From Nitrospiraceae bacterium (GTDB taxonomy: Bacteria > Nitrospirota > Nitrospiria > Nitrospirales > UBA8639), in contig JACKFE010000005.1 in the NCBI GenBank assembly GCA_020632635.1, positions 147,658-211,657 of the forward strand: a DNA stretch of 64,000 bases. The letters are read 5' to 3'. Below the pieces are notes generated by a model. That model was not told the origin of the DNA and ran no database searches. It saw only the letters and a list, made by a program, of their open reading frames with translations. The position numbers and the translations under genes were made by a program. This document shows, in pieces, positions 45,182 through 53,867 of the stretch; positions within the stretch are counted from its first letter, which is position 1; the number at the start of each line of letters is the position of its first letter.

Positions 45182-46740
45182 ACCGCCGTCAGTTTCTCCA
45201 ACTCCTGGCCGTGGTGGGTGCATGGGCTGGCCTTCCGGTGGCACGCAGTCAAGCCGGGGCAATGGGTCTTCAATTCGGCACGCCTGCGTCCTTCTCGTTT
45301 CAGGCGTTACAGCGGCATGCCCGCGGCATGGCCGCGCAGCCCTATCAGGAGCCGGTGACCCGTCATGAGGCGCTCTTGGAATCGATCGACTACGACGCGT
45401 TTCAGCAGATCGTCTATAAACGTGAACTGGGTTTGGGCGAGGATGGCAGTCTCAATTTTCCCGTTCAGCTATTTCATCTCGGCCGCTATTTTAAAAACCC
45501 GGTGAAGATCCATGTGCTGGATCAGGGGCAGGCCCGTGAAATCCTCTACCGTCCTGACTACTTCACTTTTGGCGGGAGCAGTCTGGGGCAGACCTTCCCT
45601 GACGATTTGGGCTTCTCCGGTTTTCGTTTGCAAGAGGGTCCGGGAGCCACCACCGATTGGATGGCTTTTCTCGGGGCTTCTTATTTCCGTAGCGCGGGGG
45701 AGCTGAATCAGTATGGCCTGTCGGCCCGAGGGGTGGCGATCAATCCGGCTCTGCCCGTTCCCGAGGAATTTCCCCGCTTTACGGAATTTTGGTTGGAACC
45801 CGGCCCGGCTCAGAGCGACACTTTTGTCGTCTATGCCCTGTTGGATGGCCCCAGTGTCTCCGGCGCGTTTCGCCTCTCCTGCGTCAAGCGGCCACAAATT
45901 GTCATGGACATCCAGGCCTCTCTGTATCCCCGTCGGGATATTCAGCGCATGGGCCTGGCCCCGTTGACCAGCATGTTCTGGTATGGCGAGCACAATCGGC
46001 ACCAGGCGCGGGACTGGCGTCCGGAAATTCATGATAGCGATGGGTTGGCCATGTGGACGGGGGCCGGCGAGCGGCTCTGGCGGCCTCTCAATAATCCCAC
46101 CTCGGTCATGACCAACAGTTTTCTGGATGCGAATCCCAAGGGGTTTGGATTACTCCAGCGCGACCGTGCCTTTTATCACTACGAGGATGACGGTGTGTTC
46201 TACGATCGGCGGCCGACAGTCTGGATTGAGCCAATCGGGGAGTGGGGCGAGGGAATGGTCCAGTTGGTGGAGATTCCGACGGATGATGAAATTCACGATA
46301 ACATTGTCCTCTACTGGCTCCCGAAGAAACCTGTGAAAGCGGGGTCCGAATGGCATGTCGGGTATCGGCTCCATTGGACGGATACCGAACCCTATCCATC
46401 GGATGTCGTGGCCCGGGTCTGTCATACCCGGCTTGGAAATGCCGGAGTTCCCGGTCAGCCCCGCCCGAAAGGCGGTCGGAAATTTGTCATCGACTTCGAA
46501 GGTGGACCGCTGAAGGACGTAGAAAAACTGGACAAGGTGATCCCGGTCGTCTCGGCTTCCAAGGGGCGGATCGATAATCAGTACGCGTTGCAAGTGGTGG
46601 GCACCAGAAATTGGCGGGCCTTTTTCGATCTCTATGTGGAGGGGGAGGCCCCGGTGGATCTAAGACTTTTTCTGAAGCTGGGCGATCGCCCGCTCACCGA
46701 AACCTGGCTCTATCAATATCTTCCTTTTGCGTACCGCTAG
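45175..46740 (+). CDS. Periplasmic glucan biosynthesis protein (OpgG/OpgD family), Tat signal
   Basis: A 521-aa periplasmic protein acting on osmoregulated periplasmic glucan backbone. The start MVNRRQFLQLLAVVGAWAG fits a twin-arginine signal (RRxFL), which is characteristic of OpgD. The body has YDAFQQIVYKRELGLGEDGS, QLFHLGRYFKNPVKIHVLDQ and FLDANPKGFGLLQRDRAF, typical of the MdoG family. Length is normal. The glucosyltransferase OpgH, usually adjacent, is absent from the window, so the partner must be elsewhere. Start is GTG at 45175, likely coupled to the leader ORF. Confidence 0.88.
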   Translation: MVNRRQFLQLLAVVGAWAGLPVARSQAGAMGLQFGTPASFSFQALQRHARGMAAQPYQEPVTRHEALLESIDYDAFQQIVYKRELGLGEDGSLNFPVQLFHLGRYFKNPVKIHVLDQGQAREILYRPDYFTFGGSSLGQTFPDDLGFSGFRLQEGPGATTDWMAFLGASYFRSAGELNQYGLSARGVAINPALPVPEEFPRFTEFWLEPGPAQSDTFVVYALLDGPSVSGAFRLSCVKRPQIVMDIQASLYPRRDIQRMGLAPLTSMFWYGEHNRHQARDWRPEIHDSDGLAMWTGAGERLWRPLNNPTSVMTNSFLDANPKGFGLLQRDRAFYHYEDDGVFYDRRPTVWIEPIGEWGEGMVQLVEIPTDDEIHDNIVLYWLPKKPVKAGSEWHVGYRLHWTDTEPYPSDVVARVCHTRLGNAGVPGQPRPKGGRKFVIDFEGGPLKDVEKLDKVIPVVSASKGRIDNQYALQVVGTRNWRAFFDLYVEGEAPVDLRLFLKLGDRPLTETWLYQYLPFAYR

Positions 46741-46847
46741 CAGGCGATGGAACATCAGGAGGGGAGGGATCAACAGATACGTCTCCCCAAGGTTGGCGGT
46801 GAGCCGGGTTGCTGAAATCCCGGAGGCGCGGTACAGTCAGCCACGCC

Positions 46848-47711
46848 ATGAGAGAGAATCTGCATACACACATGATGAATGGGATCATCCTCGCCATCTT
46901 CCTGCTGGGGATAACGGGGTGCGCGAGCCCGGGGTTTATCGTGCAGCCGGTCAAGGACGATCCCAGTCTGTTCGTGGGAACAGCACGAGCTAGTGATGGA
47001 GCCTCTGCCGAGACTCCTTATACTCATCCAGTGGTGTGGGACTCGGCCGATTTGCAGGCGATTTTGAAACGCGTGGCCATTCAAGATGGCAGCGGACTGA
47101 TGGATGCCTCACGGCATCCGCAAGCCGTGTTCTCGCAGGAAGATCTGAGGCAATTAATTCCCGCCCTTCAACAGGCTTTTTCCCTGGCTGGTCCTTCGGA
47201 CTGGGTGGTATTCGCCGTGTGGGGCGCGTCTCAACCCTCGCAGGCGCTGGAGGTGACTTCGGGCGGTCTGTTCCTTCAGGAGCAGCATCTGCACATACTG
47301 GTGGCCAATCACCGGGAACGGGTCTCTTCGGAAGAAGAGGGGATTCAGGCGATTCGACAAAATCCCTTATCTCGACTCAGGGATGTGAAGCGAAATCTGC
47401 TCTTTTTCCCTACGAACTATATTGTGGCATCCGGACAGATCTGGCTGGCTGGTGGATTTGATTCGCCCGTGAGTGAAGTGATTCTGGATTACCAAGGCCT
47501 TTTGGAATCCGAGGGACCGGCTGCTCCCACGACCGAGACGGAACACACGGTCGCCAAAGACCCTCGGTCTGAACCCAGCACCTCATCGGCAGATGAAAAG
47601 AAACTGAGGGGCTTACAGGAAGAAATCTCCACACTCAAAGAAGAACTCTCCCGGCTCAAACAGCAGATGAACCCAGCTCCCGCAGACTCTTCTCCGGCCA
47701 CGGCCCCCTGA
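46848..47711 (+). CDS. Exported lipoprotein with C-terminal coiled coil, unknown function
   Basis: About 287 aa from ATG 46848; a signal peptide with lipobox-like LGITGC is present (Cys about residue 26). The middle domain, with WVVFAVWGASQP and LHILVANHRERV, is of unknown fold and contains an open beta/alpha pattern. The C-terminal ~40 residues (SADEKKLRGLQEEISTLKEE) form a coiled coil. Other start codons (TTG 46809, ATG 46872) are possible. It follows the glucan gene at about 107 bases on the same strand. Confidence 0.6.
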   Translation: MRENLHTHMMNGIILAIFLLGITGCASPGFIVQPVKDDPSLFVGTARASDGASAETPYTHPVVWDSADLQAILKRVAIQDGSGLMDASRHPQAVFSQEDLRQLIPALQQAFSLAGPSDWVVFAVWGASQPSQALEVTSGGLFLQEQHLHILVANHRERVSSEEEGIQAIRQNPLSRLRDVKRNLLFFPTNYIVASGQIWLAGGFDSPVSEVILDYQGLLESEGPAAPTTETEHTVAKDPRSEPSTSSADEKKLRGLQEEISTLKEELSRLKQQMNPAPADSSPATAP

Positions 47712-47757
47712 GCCATTCTGGCATCTTCCGGATTCGAACGGGAATTCCGACGAGTCC

Positions 47758-48036
47758 CTATTCTTTCTGTCCGGTTTTTTTAATAATGTGATAGCCAAAT
47801 TGAGTTTTGACCACGGGGCTTAAACTGCCATGCCCCAGGCGTTTCACGGCGTCTTCAAAGGCCTTTACCATTTTGCCGGGGCCAAACCACCCCAGATCCC
47901 CGCTCTTGGACTTGCTGGGACAGGTCGAAAATTCCTTGGCCAATTCCGCAAACTTGGCGCCGGTTTTCAACCGTTTTCTCAGATCGTCGGCGAGCCCTTT
48001 CTCTTTCACCAAAATATGACTGGCTCTCCACTCCAT
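47758..48036 (-). CDS. ppiC: Single-domain parvulin-type peptidyl-prolyl isomerase
   Basis: A 92-aa parvulin that speeds prolyl cis-trans isomerisation. It shows MEWRASHILVKEK, FAELAKEFSTCPSKSKSGDL, GWFGPGKMVKAFEDAV, and the C-terminal VVKTQFGYHIIKKTG, the complete set for PpiC. No signal peptide, so cytoplasmic. AAGGAGG lies five bases before ATG 48036, which decides the start against 48057. Confidence 0.93.
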   Translation of the reverse strand: MEWRASHILVKEKGLADDLRKRLKTGAKFAELAKEFSTCPSKSKSGDLGWFGPGKMVKAFEDAVKRLGHGSLSPVVKTQFGYHIIKKTGQKE

Positions 48037-48171
48037 ACCGCCTCCTTGTGAATACACTACCTTGGTCGAGGGACCTCTTCAGGTCCGATTGATAGCCTAA
48101 ATTATAAAAGGCCCACGGCCAAAATGTAATCTCTAAATTTGGCACGGGGAGGTAACCAGGAAACCGGGAGG

Positions 48172-48629
48172 ATGCCCGCCAGTTGGCAACCGATTGAATG
48201 CATCAACGTCATCCAGCGCTATTTCATCTGGGCGATGGTCGGGGCCTATGTCTTCGCCGCTGTGGCTCCGCAGATTGGCCTCTGGATAGTGCACAGATTC
48301 TTGTCGGCCTGGCCTTGTGGTGGCGGCCATGCCCATTGCGGGGGCGTCACACGCCTGGGCGCAAAGGCCAATGCCAACCCGGCGTTGAGTCTAGGTCTGG
48401 TGCTGCTGACCACTGCCCTCAGCTCGCTCTGCCCCCCATGGTTTCTTATGTGGTGAGGCTGGTGACCATTGATCATTATTCGGAAGATTTACACGAACTG
48501 GCGTCCAATGGGACCGTGGTCTCTTTGGGGACCTGGGTCATTCTGCCTTCGGTCCTTGGTATTCTGACGAAATGGAGTCTTGATGAGGGTCGTTTGGCGA
48601 TGGGCAAACCCGATGTCAAAACACTTTAA
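48172..48629 (+). pseudogene. Degraded BASS-family (bile acid:sodium symporter) gene, paralogue of 60797-61876
   Basis: Reads as the start of the intact gene, FIWAMVGAYVFAAVAPQIGL, then loses about 240 bases (equivalent to about 60917-61158 of the intact copy) at a junction near 48287. Downstream it has a +2 change (CCTTGTGGTGG against CCTTGGTGG), a -1 at GCGCAAAGG, and a -1 at the C-run near 48432. It stops where the intact gene continues with LFNYAVL. The remaining blocks are close to the intact copy by eye. A ribosome site GGGAGG precedes ATG 48172. No functional protein can be made. Confidence 0.9.
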
Positions 48630-48653
48630 CCTCATCGGACCAAACATTTTGGG

Positions 48654-48932
48654 ATGATGGTTCGGTATGACGCCCAGATGAAGGAGGTTCGGGAAAACAT
48701 CACCAAGAAATACGGATTGGAGGTGCATATTGTGATTTCTGGGATCCGTGGGGTAATCGGATACAAGTTGGAACTCTGCATGATGAATCGTTGGTTTGAC
48801 TTCTTCCTTATCGGAAGGTCGAGGATCGTGAAATCACATTTGCCTCGCCTTCTCAAGCGCCTTGACGATGTGGGATACAAAACGCAAAGTGGCTTTTTTT
48901 TGGGAGGAGGAATCGGCGATACTATCTCCTGA
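48654..48932 (+). CDS. Possible small protein coupled to the sigma-54 activator, 92 aa
   Basis: ATG 48654; encodes MMVRYDAQMKEVRENITKKY then VIGYKLELCMMNRWFDFFLI. Its TGA shares a base with the ATG of the downstream activator (TGATG at 48930-48934), as in coupled genes. It begins just after the BASS remnant, so it may be partly spurious. No recognised family. Confidence 0.4.
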   Translation: MMVRYDAQMKEVRENITKKYGLEVHIVISGIRGVIGYKLELCMMNRWFDFFLIGRSRIVKSHLPRLLKRLDDVGYKTQSGFFLGGGIGDTIS

Positions 48933-50983
48933 TGGATAAACTCAGCCAGCCGGTATTGGAAGATCAGTTGTCCCGCTATCAGGCTCTTCTCGAGGTCTCC
49001 GAGGCGATCGCCGTCCACCGGGACCTCAACACTCTGTTACAGGATTTGGCTCAGCGCCTTCCCCGTATCGTTCCACTGAATTTCATCGGTCTGGCTCTGT
49101 ATCGGCCAGACCGGAACACCATCCAGGATTACATTATCCAGGCCAATATTCCTGCGGATATTCAAGGCGGGAAAGAGTGGGCGTTGGATGCTCATCCCAG
49201 TGGCTGGGTGTGGCAAGCCCAACAGCCGTTGATTATTTCCGACCTGACTCAGGACTCACGGTTTTCCACGGTGCTTCCGTTAATGCTCGAAGACGGCGTG
49301 CAGTCTATCTGTACGGTCCCGTTGACGAGTGCCTTGCGCCGTCTGGGAGCGCTCGATTTCGCGAGCGTGGAAAAGGGAACCTACCAGGATTCGGAATTGA
49401 CGTTTCTGCTTCAGGTCGCCAGGCAGGTGGCGGTCGCGGTGGACAATGTCTTGCATCAGGAGGAATTGTGCCGCGAGCGGGATCGTCTGCAAGTTCTGTT
49501 GGACGTCAACAATGCCGTGGTATCCAAACTGGAATTGGAGGATTTGTTTGCCACCATGGTCACGTCTCTGCGACGGGTGATTCCGCATGAAGCCACCAGC
49601 TTATATTTCTATAATGCCGATGAGAAGAACTTTCGTCGACAGGTGTTGAATTTTCCTTCAGGAAAAGGCTTGTTGGGGGGAAGCCATTCCATTGCGCTTG
49701 AGGACACGCCGGCCGGGGAAGCCTTCCGATCCCGAAAAACGGTGTGTTGGCATGAAGCCGATCTGCAACACTTTCATTCCGATACCGTCCGACAGTTGAT
49801 CGCGGAAGGCGTGAAATCCGGGTGCTGTGTGCCTCTTATGCTGCCCGATCGAGTCTTGGGGACATTAAATCTCGGCAGTACCCGTCCCTCGGCCTTTTCC
49901 ACAGCGGATGCCGACTTGCTCACGCAAGTCGCCGGACAAGTGGCGATTGCGCTTGATAATGCCTTTGCCTATCGGGAAATTACCGAATTAACAGAAAAGC
50001 TGGAAAAGGAGAATGTGTATCTCCGGGATGAAATTCGGATAGAAACCAACTTCGAGGAAATTGTCGGCGAGAGCCCGGGCTTAAAGCATGTCCTCCAACA
50101 ATTAGGAATTGTCGCCCCGACCGATTCGACGGTGCTGATTCTGGGTGAGACGGGCACAGGGAAGGAACTCATTGCCCGCGCTCTCCACCAACTCAGCACG
50201 CGAAAAGACCAGGCCTTTGTGAAAATTAACTGCGCGGCCATTCCCACGGGTCTGTTGGAAAGCGAACTGTTTGGTCACGAGAAGGGGGCCTTTACGGGGG
50301 CAATTTCTCAAAAGGTCGGCCGCTTTGAGCTTGCCCATCGCGGCACCATTTTCTTGGACGAAATCGGGGAAGTGCCCTTGGAATTGCAATCCAAGTTGCT
50401 CCGGGTGCTCCAGGAACAGGAGTTTGAACGGCTGGGGGGGACGCGCACAATCCGGGTGGATGTTCGACTGGTCGCCGCCACCAATCGCGATTTAATGCAG
50501 ATGGTGGAAGCAGGGGAATTCCGTAGTGACTTGTATTACCGGTTGAATGTCTTTCCGATTACGATACCACCTCTTCGCGACCGGCAAGAAGATATCCCGA
50601 TGCTCGTTCGGTATTTTGCGCAGCGGTATGCCACCAGGATGAAAAAGTCCATCGAAACCATTCCTGCCAAGACGATGGAACGTCTGGCAGGCTATCCCTG
50701 GCCGGGGAATATTCGTGAACTGGAAAACCTGATTGAGCGCGCTGTGATTCTTTCGCAGGGTTCCGAACTGGCTGTGCCGTTATTGGACCTCAAAGCAAAC
50801 CTTCAGCGGTCGACTCAGCCCATAACAACGTTAGAAGGAGCCGAACGGGATCACATTCTCCGTGCTCTGCAGGATACCAAATGGGTGATCGGCGGTGCTT
50901 CAGGTACGGCGGCACGGCTGGGGATGAAACGCACCACGTTGATTTCAAAAATGAAAAAACTTGGAATTTCCCGCCCGACTTAA
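48932..50983 (+). CDS. Sigma-54-dependent transcriptional activator with two GAF domains (FhlA-like)
   Basis: A 683-aa regulator. Two GAF sensory domains lie at about residues 15-175 and 185-345, then a short helical linker, the AAA+ activator domain and a Fis-type HTH. AAA+ motifs: GETGTGKELIARA (about 405), the sigma-54 loop GAFTGA (about 452), Walker B TIFLDEIGE, VAATNRDL. The HTH reads GTAARLGMKRTTLISKMKKL, close to FhlA. It should respond to a small ligand and turn on sigma-54 promoters. The genes downstream of it are plausible targets, but I could not find a clear -24/-12 element upstream of the DoxX or RND genes. Confidence 0.92.
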   Translation: MDKLSQPVLEDQLSRYQALLEVSEAIAVHRDLNTLLQDLAQRLPRIVPLNFIGLALYRPDRNTIQDYIIQANIPADIQGGKEWALDAHPSGWVWQAQQPLIISDLTQDSRFSTVLPLMLEDGVQSICTVPLTSALRRLGALDFASVEKGTYQDSELTFLLQVARQVAVAVDNVLHQEELCRERDRLQVLLDVNNAVVSKLELEDLFATMVTSLRRVIPHEATSLYFYNADEKNFRRQVLNFPSGKGLLGGSHSIALEDTPAGEAFRSRKTVCWHEADLQHFHSDTVRQLIAEGVKSGCCVPLMLPDRVLGTLNLGSTRPSAFSTADADLLTQVAGQVAIALDNAFAYREITELTEKLEKENVYLRDEIRIETNFEEIVGESPGLKHVLQQLGIVAPTDSTVLILGETGTGKELIARALHQLSTRKDQAFVKINCAAIPTGLLESELFGHEKGAFTGAISQKVGRFELAHRGTIFLDEIGEVPLELQSKLLRVLQEQEFERLGGTRTIRVDVRLVAATNRDLMQMVEAGEFRSDLYYRLNVFPITIPPLRDRQEDIPMLVRYFAQRYATRMKKSIETIPAKTMERLAGYPWPGNIRELENLIERAVILSQGSELAVPLLDLKANLQRSTQPITTLEGAERDHILRALQDTKWVIGGASGTAARLGMKRTTLISKMKKLGISRPT

Positions 50984-51009
50984 TCATGTGAAGTCAAGAG
51001 TGAAGGTCC

Positions 51010-51449
51010 ATGCAAGGAGTTCTCGATCACATTGTACTGAACATTGAAGATGATGAAACCATGATCGATTTCTACACAAACATTTGATGTTACCGGCAGA
51101 GCGACTCGAAGACTATCGTGCCGAGAACGAGCCGTTTCCTTCTATTCGCATCAATCATCATACCGTCATCGACTTATTCCCCAAGAAGTTGTGGGAACAG
51201 GATATCTCGACGGGGCAAGGATTCCGCAATCTCAATCACGGTTGTCTTTCACTCACCAAAAAGGATTGGGAAGATTTGCATGGTCGACTTCGTGACCATA
51301 CGATGGCAATCAGGGAAGGGCCTGTCCAACGGTGGGGAGCGCGGGGATCGGGAACTTCAATCTATGTCACCGACCCTGAAGGGAATGTCATCGAGGCCCG
51401 ATTTTATGAAGGGAATGATCAGGCAGAGAAATGGTTCCTTGGGATATAA
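51010..51449 (+). pseudogene. VOC (glyoxalase/bleomycin-resistance) protein, interrupted by a one-base frameshift
   Basis: Frame one starts MQGVLDHIVLNIEDDETMID and reaches a stop at 51085-51087. The next frame carries on MLPAERLEDYRAENEPFPSI through SIYVTDPEGNVIEARFYEG, a complete VOC fold. A single extra T in the run at 51083-51085 would restore the joint reading FYTNILMLPAERL. ATG 51010 is preceded by GAAGG. Either a real inactivating mutation or a sequencing error; the second half could also be translated from ATG 51087 as a truncated protein. Confidence 0.75.
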
Positions 51450-51534
51450 CGACCTCGTTGAAAATCCAAGCGGGTGGATCGATTTTTCGCTGACAAAACT
51501 GAACTTCATTGCCCTGTTCTCTTTTTCGTCATTC

Positions 51535-51606
51535 CTACCCGTCGTCAGCTAGGGGCCATCTAAACAAGGCCGCCACGATGGACTCTCGATACACAATCTT
51601 GCGCAT
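51535..51606 (-). CDS. Minus-strand mini-ORF, 23 aa
   Basis: MRKIVYRESIVAALFRWPLA and three more residues, then stop. AAGGAGAGG precedes the ATG at seven bases, a near-ideal ribosome site. It may be a leader peptide, a small protein or the front of a lost gene. No homologue can be assigned. Confidence 0.3.
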   Translation of the reverse strand: MRKIVYRESIVAALFRWPLADDG

Positions 51607-51975
51607 AATCAATCCTCTCCTTATTTCTCATCTCCGCAATTCGTCAGTGGGAGACATCTGAAACGACACCCGGATGGATTCCCGCTGACGCCCGTCGGTG
51701 CCAAAAACGATGGAGGGATTCCCGAGGCTCTGGCATCCTGAAGTCAGCACGTGATTCTGTGGATGGCCTTTTGTTTTCCGGCATCATCGAATAAAAGGAG
51801 GGTAGGCATCGAGAGTTTCATGAAAATCCCTTCTGCCTAACCATCCCTCCCTCGTCTTTATGTTGTCCCCTCGACACGAGTCGATATATCGTCATTATTG
51901 ATTCGACACACATCTAGCTGAGCCTTCCGAGCATTCTGCAAAACACTCATTCATTCAATAAGTTATGGCCGTATT

Positions 51976-51991
51976 GCTTGCTACGGCAAGC
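51976..51991 (+). promoter_or_regulatory. Stable hairpin upstream of doxX
   Basis: GCTTGC-TACG-GCAAGC is a perfect 6-bp stem; in RNA the C(UACG)G loop belongs to the very stable UNCG tetraloop class. It lies about 107 bases before the ATG at 52098, so it would be in the 5' leader if transcription starts upstream. No T-run follows, so it is not a terminator. Confidence 0.45.
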
Positions 51992-52097
51992 TGGAACGGC
52001 TCTTGCTGAATGTCTAGGTAATAGTTCGACAACGCTTTCGAGAGAACACACAACGATAAACCACACACATGTATTCATTCACAAAGGAGAGCAAGCC

Positions 52098-52592
52098 ATG
52101 AAAACATTATTTCAAACAGAAGAGCGGTGGGCGCCGGTGATTTTACGAGTGATGTTGGCGCTGGTCATTTTCCCTCATGGGGCGCAAAAGCTGCTGGGAT
52201 GGTATGGAGGAAACGGGTTTGAGGGTACTATGGGATTCTTTACCCAACAGATGGGGTTGCCCTGGGTGATTGCATTTCTGGTCATTATGGGAGAATCGGT
52301 GGGTGCGCTTGCACTGGCCGCCGGATTCATGACGCGGTTCACCGCAGCCAGTTTGGGTATTATCATGCTGGGTGCCATTGCCACGGTACACTGGTCGAAT
52401 GGGTTTTTTATGAACTGGTTTGGCCAACAGACCGGTGAAGGATTCGAGTATCACCTGCTTGTCATTGGCATGGGTCTGTCATTAATGGTGACGGGGGCCG
52501 GCACCTGGTCGGTTGATCAGGTCATTGGGAAGTGGCTGACCGGGCGCGAGTATTCCAACGCTTCGGTCGCTCGTGAAACGGTGGCGGCCTAA
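52098..52592 (+). CDS. DoxX-family membrane protein
   Basis: A 164-aa inner-membrane protein with four helices. The family pattern VILRVMLALVIFPHGAQKLL and FEGTMGFFTQQMGLPWVIAF is clear. DoxX proteins are involved in redox or thiol-stress response in several bacteria. ATG 52098 has AAAGGAGAG just upstream. The longer frame from 51978 adds unrelated sequence. It leads a group of same-strand genes: STAS-pirin, SnoaL-like and the RND pump. Confidence 0.88.
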   Translation: MKTLFQTEERWAPVILRVMLALVIFPHGAQKLLGWYGGNGFEGTMGFFTQQMGLPWVIAFLVIMGESVGALALAAGFMTRFTAASLGIIMLGAIATVHWSNGFFMNWFGQQTGEGFEYHLLVIGMGLSLMVTGAGTWSVDQVIGKWLTGREYSNASVARETVAA

Positions 52593-52630
52593 GTCGACGA
52601 TTCTACCCATTTGTATAAGGAAAGGAGGCG

Positions 52631-53818
52631 ATGCTGAGAATCACCATGCTTGTCGATGAATTGGGATCCACGCTGAAGATGGAAGGGCGGCTTGCCGGAG
52701 AGGCCGTTAGGGAAGCTGAATGGTGTTGGCAGGCCGCACGTAGAGAGCATTCCAATCGGCTATGTCGAGTGGATCTGCGAGCCGTCACGTTTCTTGATCA
52801 GGAGGGGAAATCATTTTTGAGTCATGCCTTCCAACAGGGAGCGACGTTTCTCTCCTCAGGATGTATGACTCGGGCCTATGTGGAAGCAATCACGCATTCT
52901 GGGCAAGAATATACCGAGGAAAAGTTTAGAGAAAAGGAGTCCACCATGAAGGACAGGAAATCGGTGAAGGGAATTTACAAACCTGGATCGACTCATATGG
53001 TCGGAGACGGGTTTCCCGTTCGCAATGTCTTTCCCAGTCAAAATCTGACTGAAGAGATCAGCCCCTTTCTTCTGTTGGATTATGCCGGTCCGTCATCTTT
53101 TGCCCCTACTGACCGCCCACGAGGAGTGGGAGAACATCCTCATCGGGGATTTGAGACCGTCACCATTGTCTATCAGGGAAAAGTTGCGCATCGGGATTCA
53201 GCCGGGAATGCAGGCATCATTGGTCCGGGTGATGTGCAATGGATGACGGCGGCATCAGGTGTCGTGCATGAAGAGCTTCATGAGCAAGCTTGGGCCAAGA
53301 ACGGGGGCACGTTGCAGATGATTCAACTCTGGGTCAATCTTCCCAAGGCTTTGAAGATGGGCGCACCTCGTTATCAGACAGTGCTGAATGAGGACATTCC
53401 GCGAGCCAACCTGGGTGGACCAGGAGGTGTGATCCGTGTGATCGCCGGGGAGTATGAGGGCATGAAAGGACCTGCCAAGACGTTTACGCCTGTTCATCTC
53501 TTTGATCTGGAATTGCCGATGGGGCATCAAGCCGAGGTCCATCTTCCTGTTGGATGTAATACCGGCCTGTTCGTCTTAAGTGGAGAGCTGGTGTTGAATC
53601 GTTCGCAAAAGGTTGGAGAGGCTGAGATGGCTCTCTGTGATCCCCAAGGAAGTCATGTGCATATTCAGGCTACAGAGGAGGCGAGGGTGTTGGTGCTGAG
53701 TGGGGAGCCGATCCATGAACCGGTTGCCCGCATGGGGCCATTTGTCATGAATACCGAGGAAGAGTTAGTGCAAGCCGTGAACGATTACCGCGAGGGAAAG
53801 ATGGGGCATCTGCATTGA
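52631..53818 (+). CDS. STAS-like domain joined in frame to a pirin
   Basis: A continuous 395-aa frame. Residues about 1-95 look like a STAS-type domain (VDLRAVTFLDQEGKSFLSHA, GCMTRAYVEAI). Residues about 106-395 are a full pirin: NVFPSQNLTEEISPFLLLDY, GVGEHPHRGFETVTIVYQGK and VVHEELHEQ carry the His/Glu metal ligands (HPHRGFET, His and Glu). The pirin part begins at ATG 52946, which has its own AAAAGGAG just upstream, and the whole frame begins at ATG 52631 with AAAGGAGG. It may be a fusion, or two ORFs joined by loss of a stop, with two translation starts. Pirins act as quercetinases or transcription cofactors. Confidence 0.85.
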   Translation: MLRITMLVDELGSTLKMEGRLAGEAVREAEWCWQAARREHSNRLCRVDLRAVTFLDQEGKSFLSHAFQQGATFLSSGCMTRAYVEAITHSGQEYTEEKFREKESTMKDRKSVKGIYKPGSTHMVGDGFPVRNVFPSQNLTEEISPFLLLDYAGPSSFAPTDRPRGVGEHPHRGFETVTIVYQGKVAHRDSAGNAGIIGPGDVQWMTAASGVVHEELHEQAWAKNGGTLQMIQLWVNLPKALKMGAPRYQTVLNEDIPRANLGGPGGVIRVIAGEYEGMKGPAKTFTPVHLFDLELPMGHQAEVHLPVGCNTGLFVLSGELVLNRSQKVGEAEMALCDPQGSHVHIQATEEARVLVLSGEPIHEPVARMGPFVMNTEEELVQAVNDYREGKMGHLH

Positions 53819-53867
53819 ATCGAGGAAGCAGAAATTATTCATAACTGAACTGAAAGGAGATTGAGTG

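Larger units (their letters stand above)
51450..52097. other. Long intergenic stretch
   Basis: About 650 bases with no gene of ordinary size. It holds a minus-strand mini-ORF with a strong ribosome site and a stable hairpin, both listed separately, and a purine-rich AAAGGAGGG at about 51795 that is not followed by a start in proper spacing. The DoxX promoter is expected here. Confidence 0.45.

Noticed and set aside
48246..48476. Minus-strand ORF in the BASS remnant
   Set aside because: Antisense shadow of a transporter remnant; the same kind of frame occurs opposite the intact copy.
51960..51995. Possible sigma-54 promoter (GG then GC)
   Set aside because: Distance between the GG and GC is not ten bases, so it fails the -24/-12 spacing.
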